This document shows, one piece after another, positions 26,151 through 34,746 of a DNA stretch of 48,296 nt (its first letter is position 1; the number at the start of each line of letters is the position of its first letter). The DNA is taken from assembly GCA_019114945.1 (NCBI GenBank), contig DXEN01000028.1, positions 1 to 48,296 of the forward strand. The letters run 5' to 3'. The notes beneath the pieces are model-generated. The model was not told the origin of the DNA, made no database searches, and saw only the letters and a program-made list of their open reading frames with translations. The DNA comes from Candidatus Parabacteroides intestinigallinarum. Its GTDB lineage: Bacteria; Bacteroidota; Bacteroidia; Bacteroidales; Tannerellaceae. Both the position numbers and the translations under genes were made by a program.

Positions 26151-27881
26151 ATGAAAAAGTTAAATATTTGGGGCCTTGCCCTTTTATCGCTCCTCGGTGG
26201 AGCCTCTTGTTCATCGATACTGGACGAGAATCCGCAAGGAATTATATCCGACGGCGACCTGAACACGGTCGATAAGGTGGAGCAAATGATTATCGCCGCG
26301 TACTCATTCTGCGGGCAGAATCACTTCAACAAACAGTTCGGGATGCCCTACGAGGAAGGCTCGCTGCGCGGCGGCGAGGCTTACAAGGGCGCGGCGGGCA
26401 CGAGCGACAACGCCGAGCGCCACCTTTGGGAGACATTCGTCTATATGCAACCGACGACGACCGGCGACCTCGACAACCTCTGGTGGGTGCATTACGTGGG
26501 CGTGGGCCGCGTGCACGACGCCTTGCGCCGGGCGCAGGCGCTGACGGAGGAGGAGTATCCGGAGAAAAACGAGCGTATCGCGGAGCTTCGCTTCTTGCGC
26601 GCCCATATTTATATGTATATGAAGCTTTGCTTCAAGTTCTTCCCCTGGATTGACGAGAATACGCCCACCGACCAGTATGACAAGGTGAGCAACGACGAGC
26701 TCACGGACCAGGAGTTGTGGGGAAAACTCATCGACGATTTCCGTTACGGCGTGGAATACCTGCCCGAGACGCAAGAGGAGGTGGGCCGCCCGACGAAGTG
26801 GGCCGCCAAGGCATATCTGGCGAAGACCCTGCTGTTCGCCGCCTACGAGCAGGACGAGAAACACAACGTGGTCAACATCAACCAGGATAAATTGCGCGAG
26901 GTGGCCGATTTGTGCAAGGACATCATTGACAACGCGGGGAAGACGCTGGTGGCCGATTTCGCCGAGAACTTCCTCTGCGAGTACGAGAACAACTCCGAGT
27001 CCATCTGGGCCATCCAGTACTCGGCGAACAACGACGGTTCCACCATCGGCCGCTTGAACTCGTGGCTGGTTTACCCGATGAACAGCGATTACGGATGCTG
27101 CGGTGCCTTCCAGCCCTCCACCCATATGCTGAACCACTTCAAGACCGTGAACGGCGTGCCCGACTTCGACCACTTCGACGAGGGCGAGACCTTGGACAAC
27201 AAGGAGGCTTTCGCCAAGATACCGATGGACCCGCGCTTGATGCACACGGCTTGCGTGCCGGGGATGCCTTGGAAGTACGACCCCAATTACATCATGGAGG
27301 ACAGCTGGGCGCGCACGCCCGAGGTGTATGGCTATACGATGAGCCAGAAGCTGATCGTGCTGCCCACGTGCGATTGCTTCCGCAAGACGAACCCGTTCAT
27401 GGGTAGCGGCTTGAACTACGACGTGCTCCGCCTGGACGAGGTGATGCTGTGGCGCGCCGAGGCGTTAATCCAGCTGAACACGAATCTCGACGAGGCGCTG
27501 AGCCTGATCAACCAGATTCGCCAGCGGGCGGCGAACAGCACGGGCCGCCTGAAGTTCGCCGACGGGACGCCCACGGGCAACTTCGACGTGCAGCCCTACA
27601 TCCCGGGCGACAATTGCCCGGCTTGGACGCGGGAATTCGCCTTCAAGGCCTTGCAATGGGAGCGTCACCTGGAGTTCGCCACCGAGGGTAAATGGTTCTT
27701 CGACCTGGTTCGCTGGGGCATCGCGGATACGTACATGAACAGCTACTTCGATATCGAGCGCACACGTAAGTCGTATCTCGCCGACGCGCGCTTCACGAAG
27801 AATCGCGACGAGTATTTCCCGATTCCGCAAACGCAGATTAGCTACGTGAAAGGTTTGTATAAGCAGAATTATGGGTGGTAA
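26151..27881 (+). CDS. RagB/SusD-family surface lipoprotein
   Basis: A 576-residue lipoprotein with lipobox GGASC and the typical SSILDENPQGIISDGD after it. It contains the helical repeat region (AELRFLRAHIYMYMKLCFKFFPW), PTKWAAKAYLAKTLLFAAYE, LRLDEVMLWRAEALIQLN and the C-terminal RHLEFATEGKWFFDLVRWG. It binds the polysaccharide on the cell surface and closes the SusC channel. Codons end in C or G more often than in the first SusD of this window. Upstream 130 bases hold no gene. Downstream a perfect 10-bp hairpin precedes the next enzyme gene. Confidence 0.95.
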   Translation: MKKLNIWGLALLSLLGGASCSSILDENPQGIISDGDLNTVDKVEQMIIAAYSFCGQNHFNKQFGMPYEEGSLRGGEAYKGAAGTSDNAERHLWETFVYMQPTTTGDLDNLWWVHYVGVGRVHDALRRAQALTEEEYPEKNERIAELRFLRAHIYMYMKLCFKFFPWIDENTPTDQYDKVSNDELTDQELWGKLIDDFRYGVEYLPETQEEVGRPTKWAAKAYLAKTLLFAAYEQDEKHNVVNINQDKLREVADLCKDIIDNAGKTLVADFAENFLCEYENNSESIWAIQYSANNDGSTIGRLNSWLVYPMNSDYGCCGAFQPSTHMLNHFKTVNGVPDFDHFDEGETLDNKEAFAKIPMDPRLMHTACVPGMPWKYDPNYIMEDSWARTPEVYGYTMSQKLIVLPTCDCFRKTNPFMGSGLNYDVLRLDEVMLWRAEALIQLNTNLDEALSLINQIRQRAANSTGRLKFADGTPTGNFDVQPYIPGDNCPAWTREFAFKALQWERHLEFATEGKWFFDLVRWGIADTYMNSYFDIERTRKSYLADARFTKNRDEYFPIPQTQISYVKGLYKQNYGW

Positions 27882-27908
27882 TTCGTCGGGTGTCTCGCGG
27901 CTTGCCGG

Positions 27909-27940
27909 GGCTCTCCGGGATTGTATGTATCCGGAGAGCC
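27909..27940 (+). terminator. Intercistronic hairpin after SusD
   Basis: GGCTCTCCGG (27909-27918) and CCGGAGAGCC (27931-27940) form a perfect 10-bp stem with a 12-nt loop. No T run follows, so it may stabilise or attenuate the transcript rather than end it. Confidence 0.6.
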
Positions 27941-28005
27941 TGGATAACTTCGCTTGGAGCGCTTGGGATAAGATAAGGAAAGAGATGTAATAGGAGGAAA
28001 GAGTC

Positions 28006-29529
28006 ATGGGTAGAGGAATAGCGGTGTTTGTCCTCGCGTTTTTACTCTTGGTATCGTTCGGGAGTTGCCGGCACGAGCCAACGGGCGACGCCCGTTATAT
28101 TCCCCGCTTCCACTTCACGGTGGGGGCGGATTGGACGGGCGAGCCGGTAGGATTGGTGTACGACGAGGGCGTTTATCATTTGTTTTATCAATACAATCCT
28201 TCGGGAAGTATGTTCGGCGATATCCATTGGGGGCACGCCGTGAGTCGCGACCTGTTCCGCTGGCAAATCGAGCCGGTAGCCCTTTCCCCGGATAGCTTGG
28301 GCTATTTGGGAGCGGGAAGCGTCGTCGTGGACCGGGGGAATACCTCCGGCTTGGGCGATGGCGGGAACGCTCCGTTCCTCGCGTTCTACAAGTACGCCAA
28401 CGAGGAGTCCGGGCGGGATATATTCCTGGCGTATAGCAAGGATAAAGGCCTCTCGTGGAGCCGGTATGGGAAAATCGCGTTGCCCGATGCCGACCGATAC
28501 GCTTTCCGGAGTCCGCGTGTCTCTTGGAATCATTCCTTGGGAGCGTGGTTGATGACGCTATCGACCGGCTCTTCCATCCGATTCTATAAATCCCCGGACG
28601 GTAAGGAGTGGACTTTCCTGAGCGCGTTCGCGGATCCCGCCGAGCGGGGCACCACGTGGGAAGGCTCGGATTTCTTCCCGCTGGAGGCCTCGGTGGGTGA
28701 TACGTGCGTGACGAAGTGGGTCTTATCCGTGACGATGGACAACGTTCTTGCCGGTAGTTTACCCGCGATGCGTTATTATGTAGGCGATTTCGATGGCGTC
28801 TCGTTCCTCCCGACCCAAACCAAGGAGTTGTGGCTGGATTACGGGAAGGACAACCGCTCGGGCGTGATATGCGCCGGGATTCCTGAGGCGTCTCCGGTTT
28901 ATCTGGGCTGGATGAATAATTGGGAGTACGCGAACTTGTTGCCCACGTCCGCTTGGCGCGGGAATATGACGCTTCCCCGTCGGCTCGGCTTGCGGGCAGA
29001 GGGGAATCATTTCTTGTTGGCGTCGTCTATAGCCGAGGGATTGGGCGCGCGTCAAGGCGATTCTTGCCGGGTCGACGCGGTTGAGTTATCCGATGAGCGG
29101 TGTGTAAAAAAGGAGTTCCCGTACCCGGATGGCGCTTTTATGATTCGTTTGCGGTTCGATAACGCGGACAATCGGGCGATATGGAAAGCCCGTGATTACG
29201 GGATTCGCTTGAAAACCCGTTCCGGGAGGGAGGTGGCAATCGGGTATCAGAACGAGTTGAGCTATTATTACATCAATCGGGACGGTTTGCTGGGCGCTGG
29301 CGCCCCCGAGGGTTTCGCCGGATTGATGGGTGCCGGCTATCGTTCGGACGACCCGGTGTCGGAGTGGTGTATCGTATATGACGGGAACACGATGGAATTG
29401 TTCGCCTCGGGAGGGCGGTCGGTAATCTCCTCCTTGGTTTATCCGGACGAGGCTTTTAGCCAGATGGAGTTGTTCGCGGAGTCGGGCTCCGTCACGCTGT
29501 TTGAGGCTTCGATTATTCAGTTGAAATGA
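28006..29529 (+). CDS. GH32-family lipoprotein with altered catalytic motifs
   Basis: A 507-residue lipoprotein (lipobox SFGSC, Cys21) with clear GH32 layout: VYHLFYQYNPSGSMFGDIHWGHAVS at 56-80 and a C-terminal beta-sandwich ending ELFAESGSVTLFEASIIQLK. All three hallmark motifs differ from active beta-fructosidases. WMNDPNG reads WTGEPVG (43-49), so the nucleophile Asp is Glu46. RDP reads RSP (168-170), losing the stabilising Asp. WEC reads WEG (218-220), keeping Glu219. It may be inactive and sugar-binding, or act on an unusual ketofuranoside. GGAGGA lies seven bases before the ATG. Second enzyme of the locus; cotranscription with the next gene (34-base gap) is likely. Confidence 0.88.
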   Translation: MGRGIAVFVLAFLLLVSFGSCRHEPTGDARYIPRFHFTVGADWTGEPVGLVYDEGVYHLFYQYNPSGSMFGDIHWGHAVSRDLFRWQIEPVALSPDSLGYLGAGSVVVDRGNTSGLGDGGNAPFLAFYKYANEESGRDIFLAYSKDKGLSWSRYGKIALPDADRYAFRSPRVSWNHSLGAWLMTLSTGSSIRFYKSPDGKEWTFLSAFADPAERGTTWEGSDFFPLEASVGDTCVTKWVLSVTMDNVLAGSLPAMRYYVGDFDGVSFLPTQTKELWLDYGKDNRSGVICAGIPEASPVYLGWMNNWEYANLLPTSAWRGNMTLPRRLGLRAEGNHFLLASSIAEGLGARQGDSCRVDAVELSDERCVKKEFPYPDGAFMIRLRFDNADNRAIWKARDYGIRLKTRSGREVAIGYQNELSYYYINRDGLLGAGAPEGFAGLMGAGYRSDDPVSEWCIVYDGNTMELFASGGRSVISSLVYPDEAFSQMELFAESGSVTLFEASIIQLK

Positions 29530-29563
29530 TAAATGAGTAAATAATTAAAAGTAAGGTAATGTC

Positions 29564-31042
29564 ATGAAAAAGATTTTTATTTCAATCGCGTTTGTGCTTT
29601 CCGGGTTGGTAAACGGGCAGGCTCAATTTGCCGTAAACTATGATCCGGATATTCAGCCAACCGATAATATCCAATATTTTAAGCCGGTGGGTGGTAATCA
29701 GTTCGTGGGCGACTGCATTCCTTTTTATAAGGATGGAACGTATTATTTGTATTGGTTGCTCGACGAGGGGCACCACTCCGCCTTGAATGGCCTGGGAGGT
29801 CATCAATGGTGCGTGAGCACGAGTACGGATTTGAGGCATTGGACGCATCACCCCATCGCGATCGGCATCGACGAGGAATGGGAGAAGTCCATTTGCACGG
29901 GTTCGGTCGCGTTTGACGGGAAGCGCTTTTATGCTTTTTACGCGACTCGCTTAGTGACCGATGGCAATCAGGTGAACGAGCAATTAAGTTACGCGATCAG
30001 CGAGGATGGATTGACGTTCGAGAAACAAAAGCCTAATCCTTTCTATACGTCCGCTCCGGGTTATAGCAAGCGTCATTTTAGGGATCCGAAAGTGTTTATC
30101 GACAAAGAGGGCGTTTTTCATTTGTTGGTTTCCAGCGAGGCGGACAATTACGTGATCAGCGAGGGAAGAGGTAGCTTGGTGCATCTGACCTCCAAGAATT
30201 TGAAGGATTGGCAGGTGCTGGAGCCGCTTATTTCCGGCCAGCGTGACGTCCCCGAGTGCCCGGATTACTTTCAATGGAATGGTTGGTATTACTTGATTTA
30301 CGGTCAGGGAGGCGATACTTATTACGTCCGTTCCAGAAACCCTTATGGCCCTTGGGAGTATCCGGAGTCGCAAGCGTTGCTGGAGCAATGGGTGAACGTG
30401 GCTAAGACGGCCGAGTTCAAGGGAAACCGCCGGATCGTGGCGGGTTGGATACCGAGCAAGGATAAGAATACGGACTATGGACCGGAACGGTTTGGCGGAA
30501 GCATCGTGTTGCGTGAGGCTTATCAATTGCCGAATGGCGATTTGGCCACGAAGTTCCCGCCGGAGGTGAGCATGGCTACGGGAGCTCCTTTGGACGTACG
30601 GATCGTGGAGGCCGCGAACGCGAGGAAGAGCTCGGAGCGAGAGGTGCTTCTTTCCGCCCGTGGAGCTATCGGAGGCGCGTATGTAAAGGACATGCCTTAT
30701 AGTTGCCGGATTACCGCCGAGATAGAGCCCATCGGCAATAACAACGAGTATGGCTTCTTCCTGCGTGCGGGAGACAAGGCGAACGATGGTTATAAGCTTT
30801 CTTTCAATCCGAATAAACGGACGGTACGCCTGGGCGAGGACGCGTTTATCGAGGCGGTGTCGGGACTGGATCAATCGATTCGGGTAGAGATTATCATGAA
30901 AGATGATATCATTGATGTCTGTGTGGATGGCCGTCGTTGCATCGTCAATCGTTTGCCGGAGAAGAAGGGCGCTTATCTCTGGTTTTATGCGAAGCAAGGG
31001 GATGTGCGTTTCAAGAATATCCAAATATCTCCGCTTCAGTGA
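29564..31042 (+). CDS. GH32-type glycoside hydrolase (divergent subfamily)
   Basis: A 492-residue secreted protein (signal peptide to about AQF22). The first blade reads FVGDCIPFYKDGTYYLYWLLDEG: the usual WMNDPNG is replaced, with D50 in VGD as likely nucleophile. RDP (173-175, HFRDPKVF) and EC (231-232, PECPDYF) are intact, so the catalytic triad looks complete and the enzyme is probably active. The C-terminal third (about 345-490) is a beta-sandwich. It shares the VGD and GHH/GGH pattern with the propeller of the gene at 20344. It is expected to remove ketofuranosyl units from glycans in the periplasm or at the surface. Confidence 0.82.
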   Translation: MKKIFISIAFVLSGLVNGQAQFAVNYDPDIQPTDNIQYFKPVGGNQFVGDCIPFYKDGTYYLYWLLDEGHHSALNGLGGHQWCVSTSTDLRHWTHHPIAIGIDEEWEKSICTGSVAFDGKRFYAFYATRLVTDGNQVNEQLSYAISEDGLTFEKQKPNPFYTSAPGYSKRHFRDPKVFIDKEGVFHLLVSSEADNYVISEGRGSLVHLTSKNLKDWQVLEPLISGQRDVPECPDYFQWNGWYYLIYGQGGDTYYVRSRNPYGPWEYPESQALLEQWVNVAKTAEFKGNRRIVAGWIPSKDKNTDYGPERFGGSIVLREAYQLPNGDLATKFPPEVSMATGAPLDVRIVEAANARKSSEREVLLSARGAIGGAYVKDMPYSCRITAEIEPIGNNNEYGFFLRAGDKANDGYKLSFNPNKRTVRLGEDAFIEAVSGLDQSIRVEIIMKDDIIDVCVDGRRCIVNRLPEKKGAYLWFYAKQGDVRFKNIQISPLQ

Positions 31043-31150
31043 TGGATAAATAGTTAGATGGCTATGCGAAGTGGTATTATGGCTTGGATGAGAAGGAAAG
31101 CTGTCGTGCGAGGCATTTCTTAGGTTGAATGGTATAAAGTCGAGGGAATT

Positions 31151-32497
31151 ATGTGTTATTTAGGAATAGACATAGGGACCAGCTCGATATGTGGGGTTGT
31201 TTATCATACATCCTCTAAAAAGATCCGATCGATTACGAGGGAGAATGGCGCGGGCATCGTTTCCTCGAATACATGGGAAAAAGCGCAAGATGCGGAAGCG
31301 ATCGTGCGTATCGTTCGGAGTTTGATAGATGAGCTTGAGAAAGATGGTACGCATGTGCGGGGAATCGGTCTCTCCGGGCAGATGCATGGTGTATTGTATG
31401 TGGATAAAGAAGGGAAAGCCCTCAGTCCCTTGTATACTTGGCAAGATATGCGGGGGGGATTGCCTTATAAAGAAGGATGGAGCTATGCTTCTTATTTGTC
31501 CGAGGCGACGGGGTTGGCTCTCTCGTCTGGTTTCGGGTTGGTAACCCATTTCTATAATCTGGTAAACGGGTTGGTTCCGGAAGGGGCGACAAAGATAGGT
31601 ACGATTATGGATTACGTGGCGATGCGGCTCACTGGCCGGGAAGCACCCTTGATGGACGCTTCCAACGCCGCGAGTTTGGGTTTCTTCGATAAGCGGTGCT
31701 CGTGTTTCGATGAGGGTGCGTTGGAGCGGGTAGGGATAGACACTTCCATCTTGCCCGAATTGGGCGATACCGCCTCGTTGGTCGGTTATTATCAGCGTAT
31801 TCCCGTTTATACGGCGATAGGGGATAACCAAGCGAGCTTTTTAGGCTCTGTTCGCTCGTTTGAGCGTTCGATTCACGTGACGGTAGGAACGAGCAGCCAA
31901 TTGTCGGTGTATTCGGATATGCATATAGAGGTTCCTTCGTTGGAGACGCGCCCGTTGCCCGGAGGAGGGTATATACTGGTAGGTGCGGCTCTGTGCGGAG
32001 GTTGCGCTTTCTCTATGTTGAAGAACTTCTTCCAGGATTTGGTGCGGATGTGCTCCGGGACGGGAATGTCGGATACGGAGTTGTACGCGATTATGTCCTC
32101 TGTCCCCTATAAAAAGGAAGCGAGTGAGGATATAAGGGTAGATACGTTGTTCGACGGGACCCGGAGCCATCCGGAGCTGCGCGGGCGGATTACGAATATC
32201 TCTCGGTATAACTGGACACCGGAGAACCTGGTCTTGGGGTTCCTCCGGGGAATGAGCCGGGAGTTATTTGATTTTTACCGGTTATTGCCATCATCCATCC
32301 GGGCGGGAAAGGACTTATTGATCGGGTCGGGGAATGGTATCCGGAAAAATCCGTTGCTACGCGAGATCCTGGAGGAGTATTTCCGTGTTCCTTTGCGAGT
32401 CTCGAAATGCCAGGAAGAGGCGGCCTTGGGGGCCTGCCTTTGTGGAATGTTGGGAGCGGGGCACATAACCCGTTTCTCCGATTTTGAGTATGATTAA
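31151..32497 (+). CDS. FGGY-family kinase, sedoheptulokinase-like
   Basis: A 448-residue cytoplasmic sugar kinase with the FGGY fold. Phosphate motif LGIDIGTSSICGVVYH, then GLSGQMHGVLYV, YTWQDMRGG, GTIMDYVAMRL, SNAASLGFFD, GDNQASFLG, VTVGTSSQLS and the C-terminal LLIGSGNGIRKNPLLREIL. The order and spelling of these match what I remember of animal and bacterial sedoheptulokinases (SHPK), and less well xylulokinase or ribulokinase. It would make sedoheptulose 7-phosphate, an intermediate of the pentose phosphate pathway. The gene ends 36 bases before the convergent gntR, and no sugar transporter is next to it. Confidence 0.82.
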   Translation: MCYLGIDIGTSSICGVVYHTSSKKIRSITRENGAGIVSSNTWEKAQDAEAIVRIVRSLIDELEKDGTHVRGIGLSGQMHGVLYVDKEGKALSPLYTWQDMRGGLPYKEGWSYASYLSEATGLALSSGFGLVTHFYNLVNGLVPEGATKIGTIMDYVAMRLTGREAPLMDASNAASLGFFDKRCSCFDEGALERVGIDTSILPELGDTASLVGYYQRIPVYTAIGDNQASFLGSVRSFERSIHVTVGTSSQLSVYSDMHIEVPSLETRPLPGGGYILVGAALCGGCAFSMLKNFFQDLVRMCSGTGMSDTELYAIMSSVPYKKEASEDIRVDTLFDGTRSHPELRGRITNISRYNWTPENLVLGFLRGMSRELFDFYRLLPSSIRAGKDLLIGSGNGIRKNPLLREILEEYFRVPLRVSKCQEEAALGACLCGMLGAGHITRFSDFEYD

Positions 32498-32533
32498 ATC
32501 GGGTTCGTTTATGTGGAAGAAAGGATTATTACA

Positions 32534-33628
32534 TTAGACAAACCGGGTTGATTCCCGCTCTACGATTTGCCCATTGAGGTAGACGGATACGGGCGATTGG
32601 CCCTGCTCCTTGGTCCTTAGCATCATTAGGTTGACGCTGACATTGGCGATCTCTTGGCAAGGTTGCCTGAAAGAGGTGAGCGAGTATTTCAGGTGCTGGG
32701 AGTATTTCATATCGTCGAATCCGCAAATCAGGAGGTCGCTGGTGATTTTATGGCCGGCGGCCTCTAACGACGACATCAAGACCGCCGCGGTCGAGTCGTT
32801 CGCGCAAATGATGCCGGTCTCTCCTTTCACGACGGGTATCGTCCGTACGAAGTCCAGGTCTTCCGGGTTCCCGCGGAACTCGTTTTGGGTGCCGAATGCC
32901 AGCCCATGCTCCTCAAGCGTGTTTTTGACGCCAAACATACGTATCCGCACGGAATAGGCGGAGTTGGGCCGATAGAAAAAATGGATATGCTTACAGCCCG
33001 CATCGATGAGGTGCCGGGCCATGATGCTTCCCGCGTTGTAATTATCGAGGCCGACCACGTCGAAAAGGCTTTTCTGGGGGACGGGTACGAGATCCCGGTC
33101 GATTAATATTAATGGGATTCCTGCCCGGTGTATCTTGTCGCAGATGGCTTGATTAATCGAGTCGGCGTCGGGCACTCGCTCGAGCGGGGAAAAGAAAATG
33201 CCGTCCACGCCTTTCGCCAGATAATTATCGCAACAGATCTCGATCAGGTTCCGGCGGATTTCCGCGTTGCTCGCGGTGGTTCCTTCCCACAGGCAATTGA
33301 ACTTCATTATCTCGGATTGCCTTAATATCTGCTCGTTTATGGTGGAGAAAATCTCGGACTCTCCGGCGCCGGGGAGCAATAGGCCGAAAGTGCGGGTTTT
33401 GTCGGCCTCTTTCTTGAAAAGGACAATGGTGCCCAGCCCTTTTTTCTTGTTTACGTATCCTTCTTTTTGCAACTGGTTGTACACCTTGGATATCGTTGGG
33501 CGGGAAACGGCGTATCGCTCCGCCAGCGTGAATTCCGTGGGCAATAAGGTTCCGGTGGGATATATGCCTTTTTGTATATCTTCTTTTACGGTCGCGTAAA
33601 TCTTCTTATAATTGTATTTATCTGTCAT
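32534..33628 (-). CDS. GntR-family repressor with LacI-like sugar-binding domain
   Basis: A 364-residue regulator: N-terminal winged helix of the GntR type (KEDIQKGIYPTGTLLPTEFTLAERYAVSRPTISKVYNQL, residues 15-53) fused to a periplasmic-binding-protein-like effector domain (RTFGLLLPGAG, GVDGIFFSPLE, IPLILIDRD, GIICANDSTA, LLICGFDD). This is the AraR-like arrangement that senses a free sugar or sugar phosphate. Transcribed away from, and ending next to, the kinase gene. A palindrome overlaps its own -7 box, so autorepression is expected, and the adjacent ketose locus is the likely target. Confidence 0.9.
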   Translation of the reverse strand: MTDKYNYKKIYATVKEDIQKGIYPTGTLLPTEFTLAERYAVSRPTISKVYNQLQKEGYVNKKKGLGTIVLFKKEADKTRTFGLLLPGAGESEIFSTINEQILRQSEIMKFNCLWEGTTASNAEIRRNLIEICCDNYLAKGVDGIFFSPLERVPDADSINQAICDKIHRAGIPLILIDRDLVPVPQKSLFDVVGLDNYNAGSIMARHLIDAGCKHIHFFYRPNSAYSVRIRMFGVKNTLEEHGLAFGTQNEFRGNPEDLDFVRTIPVVKGETGIICANDSTAAVLMSSLEAAGHKITSDLLICGFDDMKYSQHLKYSLTSFRQPCQEIANVSVNLMMLRTKEQGQSPVSVYLNGQIVERESTRFV

Positions 33629-33650
33629 GGCTTGATTTTGTTCGATTTAA

Positions 33651-33671
33651 CCGTACAAATATACTGTACGG
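33651..33671 (-). promoter_or_regulatory. Operator palindrome CCGTACA-N7-TGTACGG over the gntR -7 box
   Basis: Perfect 7-bp arms with a 7-base centre. On the minus strand the centre and arm contain TATATTTG, a consensus -7 box, 27 bases before the gntR ATG. A bound repressor would block its own transcription. Confidence 0.7.
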
Positions 33672-33715
33672 AAAGCAGATAACCTAACAAGAGAAGGATT
33701 ATTTTGGGCTTCCCC

Positions 33716-33808
33716 GCAATGAAACAAAAGTTTCTCTCGGGCGAAACAAAGTGTTTCTCCGCATGAAACAAAGTGTTTCACCCGGATGGAACAAAGTGTT
33801 TCACGGGC
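33716..33808. repeat. GAAAC/GTTTC hairpin ladder, copy 1
   Basis: GAAACAAAAGTTTC (33721-33734), GAAACAAAGTGTTTC (33743-33757 and 33765-33779) and GGAACAAAGTGTTTC (33788-33802) follow each other. Linkers between them are TCTCGGGC, TCCGCAT, ACCCGGAT and ACGGGC. Each arm can pair with the neighbour on either side. The same cassette, inverted and with the same linker order, lies at 44988-45116. Confidence 0.85.
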
Positions 33809-33816
33809 AGAATATA

Positions 33817-33852
33817 CAAAAAGCCGCCCCGCGCGGGGCGAGAACGGCTTTC
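33817..33852 (-). terminator. Rho-independent terminator of rplS
   Basis: Read leftward: AAGCCG and CGGCTT close a stem whose inner part is CCCCGCGCGGGG, ending in a run of T. It lies just after the rplS stop. Confidence 0.85.
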
Positions 33853-33878
33853 TGTATGGCGATAGAGAATCAGAACGA

Positions 33879-34226
33879 TTACACTCTCTTTTCCTTGATA
33901 CGGGCTTTCTTACCGGTGAGCTTGCGCAAGTAGTACAACTTGGCGCGGCGTACCTTACCGACTTTGTTGACCGTGATACTCTCGATGAACGGAGACTCGA
34001 TCGGGAAGATTCTCTCTACACCGATGTTGTCGGACATCTTGCGAACCGTGAAACGCTTCTTGTCACCATGACCGGAGATGCGGATCACTACGCCGCGATA
34101 CATCTGGATACGCTCCTTGTTACCCTCCTTGATACGGTAAGCGACCGTAATCGTGTCGCCACTCTTGAACGAAGGATGTTCTTTTTTCGTGGCGAATGCC
34201 TCTTCTGCAACCTTAATTAAATCCAT
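33879..34226 (-). CDS. rplS: 50S ribosomal protein L19
   Basis: A 115-residue protein of normal length for L19. It has the signature [25 protein letters not shown], with [26 protein letters not shown] before it and the basic tail [24 protein letters not shown]. It lies at the interface between the 50S and 30S subunits. Encoded alone here, with its own terminator, rather than in a trmD operon. Confidence 0.97.
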   Translation of the reverse strand: MDLIKVAEEAFATKKEHPSFKSGDTITVAYRIKEGNKERIQMYRGVVIRISGHGDKKRFTVRKMSDNIGVERIFPIESPFIESITVNKVGKVRRAKLYYLRKLTGKKARIKEKRV

Positions 34227-34658
34227 TGTTATAGCTTTTTAATTGTAATTGATGTTGAAACGCAATGTAACGGGCCACTTGTCCCGACAGAGATTACGTA
34301 AAGCGACCGCGAAGTAACGAAATAAATGTGTGATACGCAAGAGGACGATGTTTTTTCTTCATTCTTCGATTACGCCTGCCTCACCCGTTTTTGACGAGGA
34401 AGAGTGAATGGCGGCTCTATTTATCCTTTTTTTATATCAACAAGAAAAAAATGGCCCTTGGATGTTGCGTATGTAAAGAAAAAGTATTTCCTTTGCGGCG
34501 AAAGATGCTCATGGTGGGAGAGAATTCTATCATGTAGTTTGAATTTTTTTCATAGTTAAGGTTTTGGTTGGGGAGGGGGAAACTCGCGAGAGCATCCTCC
34601 TCTTTTTTGTTTCCATGTTTACTTCTCGTTAACGGATTTTTACGTCTTAGCGGTGCCC
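34227..34658. other. Gap between divergent rplS and GH3 genes
   Basis: No gene, RNA or repeat family was recognised in these 432 bases. It should hold the rplS promoter (leftward), for which I find no clear consensus box. A 60-codon frame beginning at 34568 has no ribosome site and looks accidental. Confidence 0.4.
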
Positions 34659-34666
34659 TATTTTTG
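34659..34666 (+). promoter_or_regulatory. -7 box TATTTTTG before the GH3 fusion gene
   Basis: Consensus TAnnTTTG. Transcription from here would begin near 34673, which excludes the earlier possible start codon at 34672 and supports the ATG at 34747. Confidence 0.45.
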
Positions 34667-34746
34667 GCGGGATGGAAAAGAGAGGGTATCTTTGCTTTCG
34701 GAATCCGGGATTTTTTCTTTCTGAAAATGAAGGGAGGCCGGTTAAA

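Noticed and set aside
33716-33808. CRISPR-like array
   Set aside because: The repeats are 14-15 bases with 6-8 base linkers, and the linkers recur in the same order at 44988-45116, so they are not spacers. No cas genes are present.
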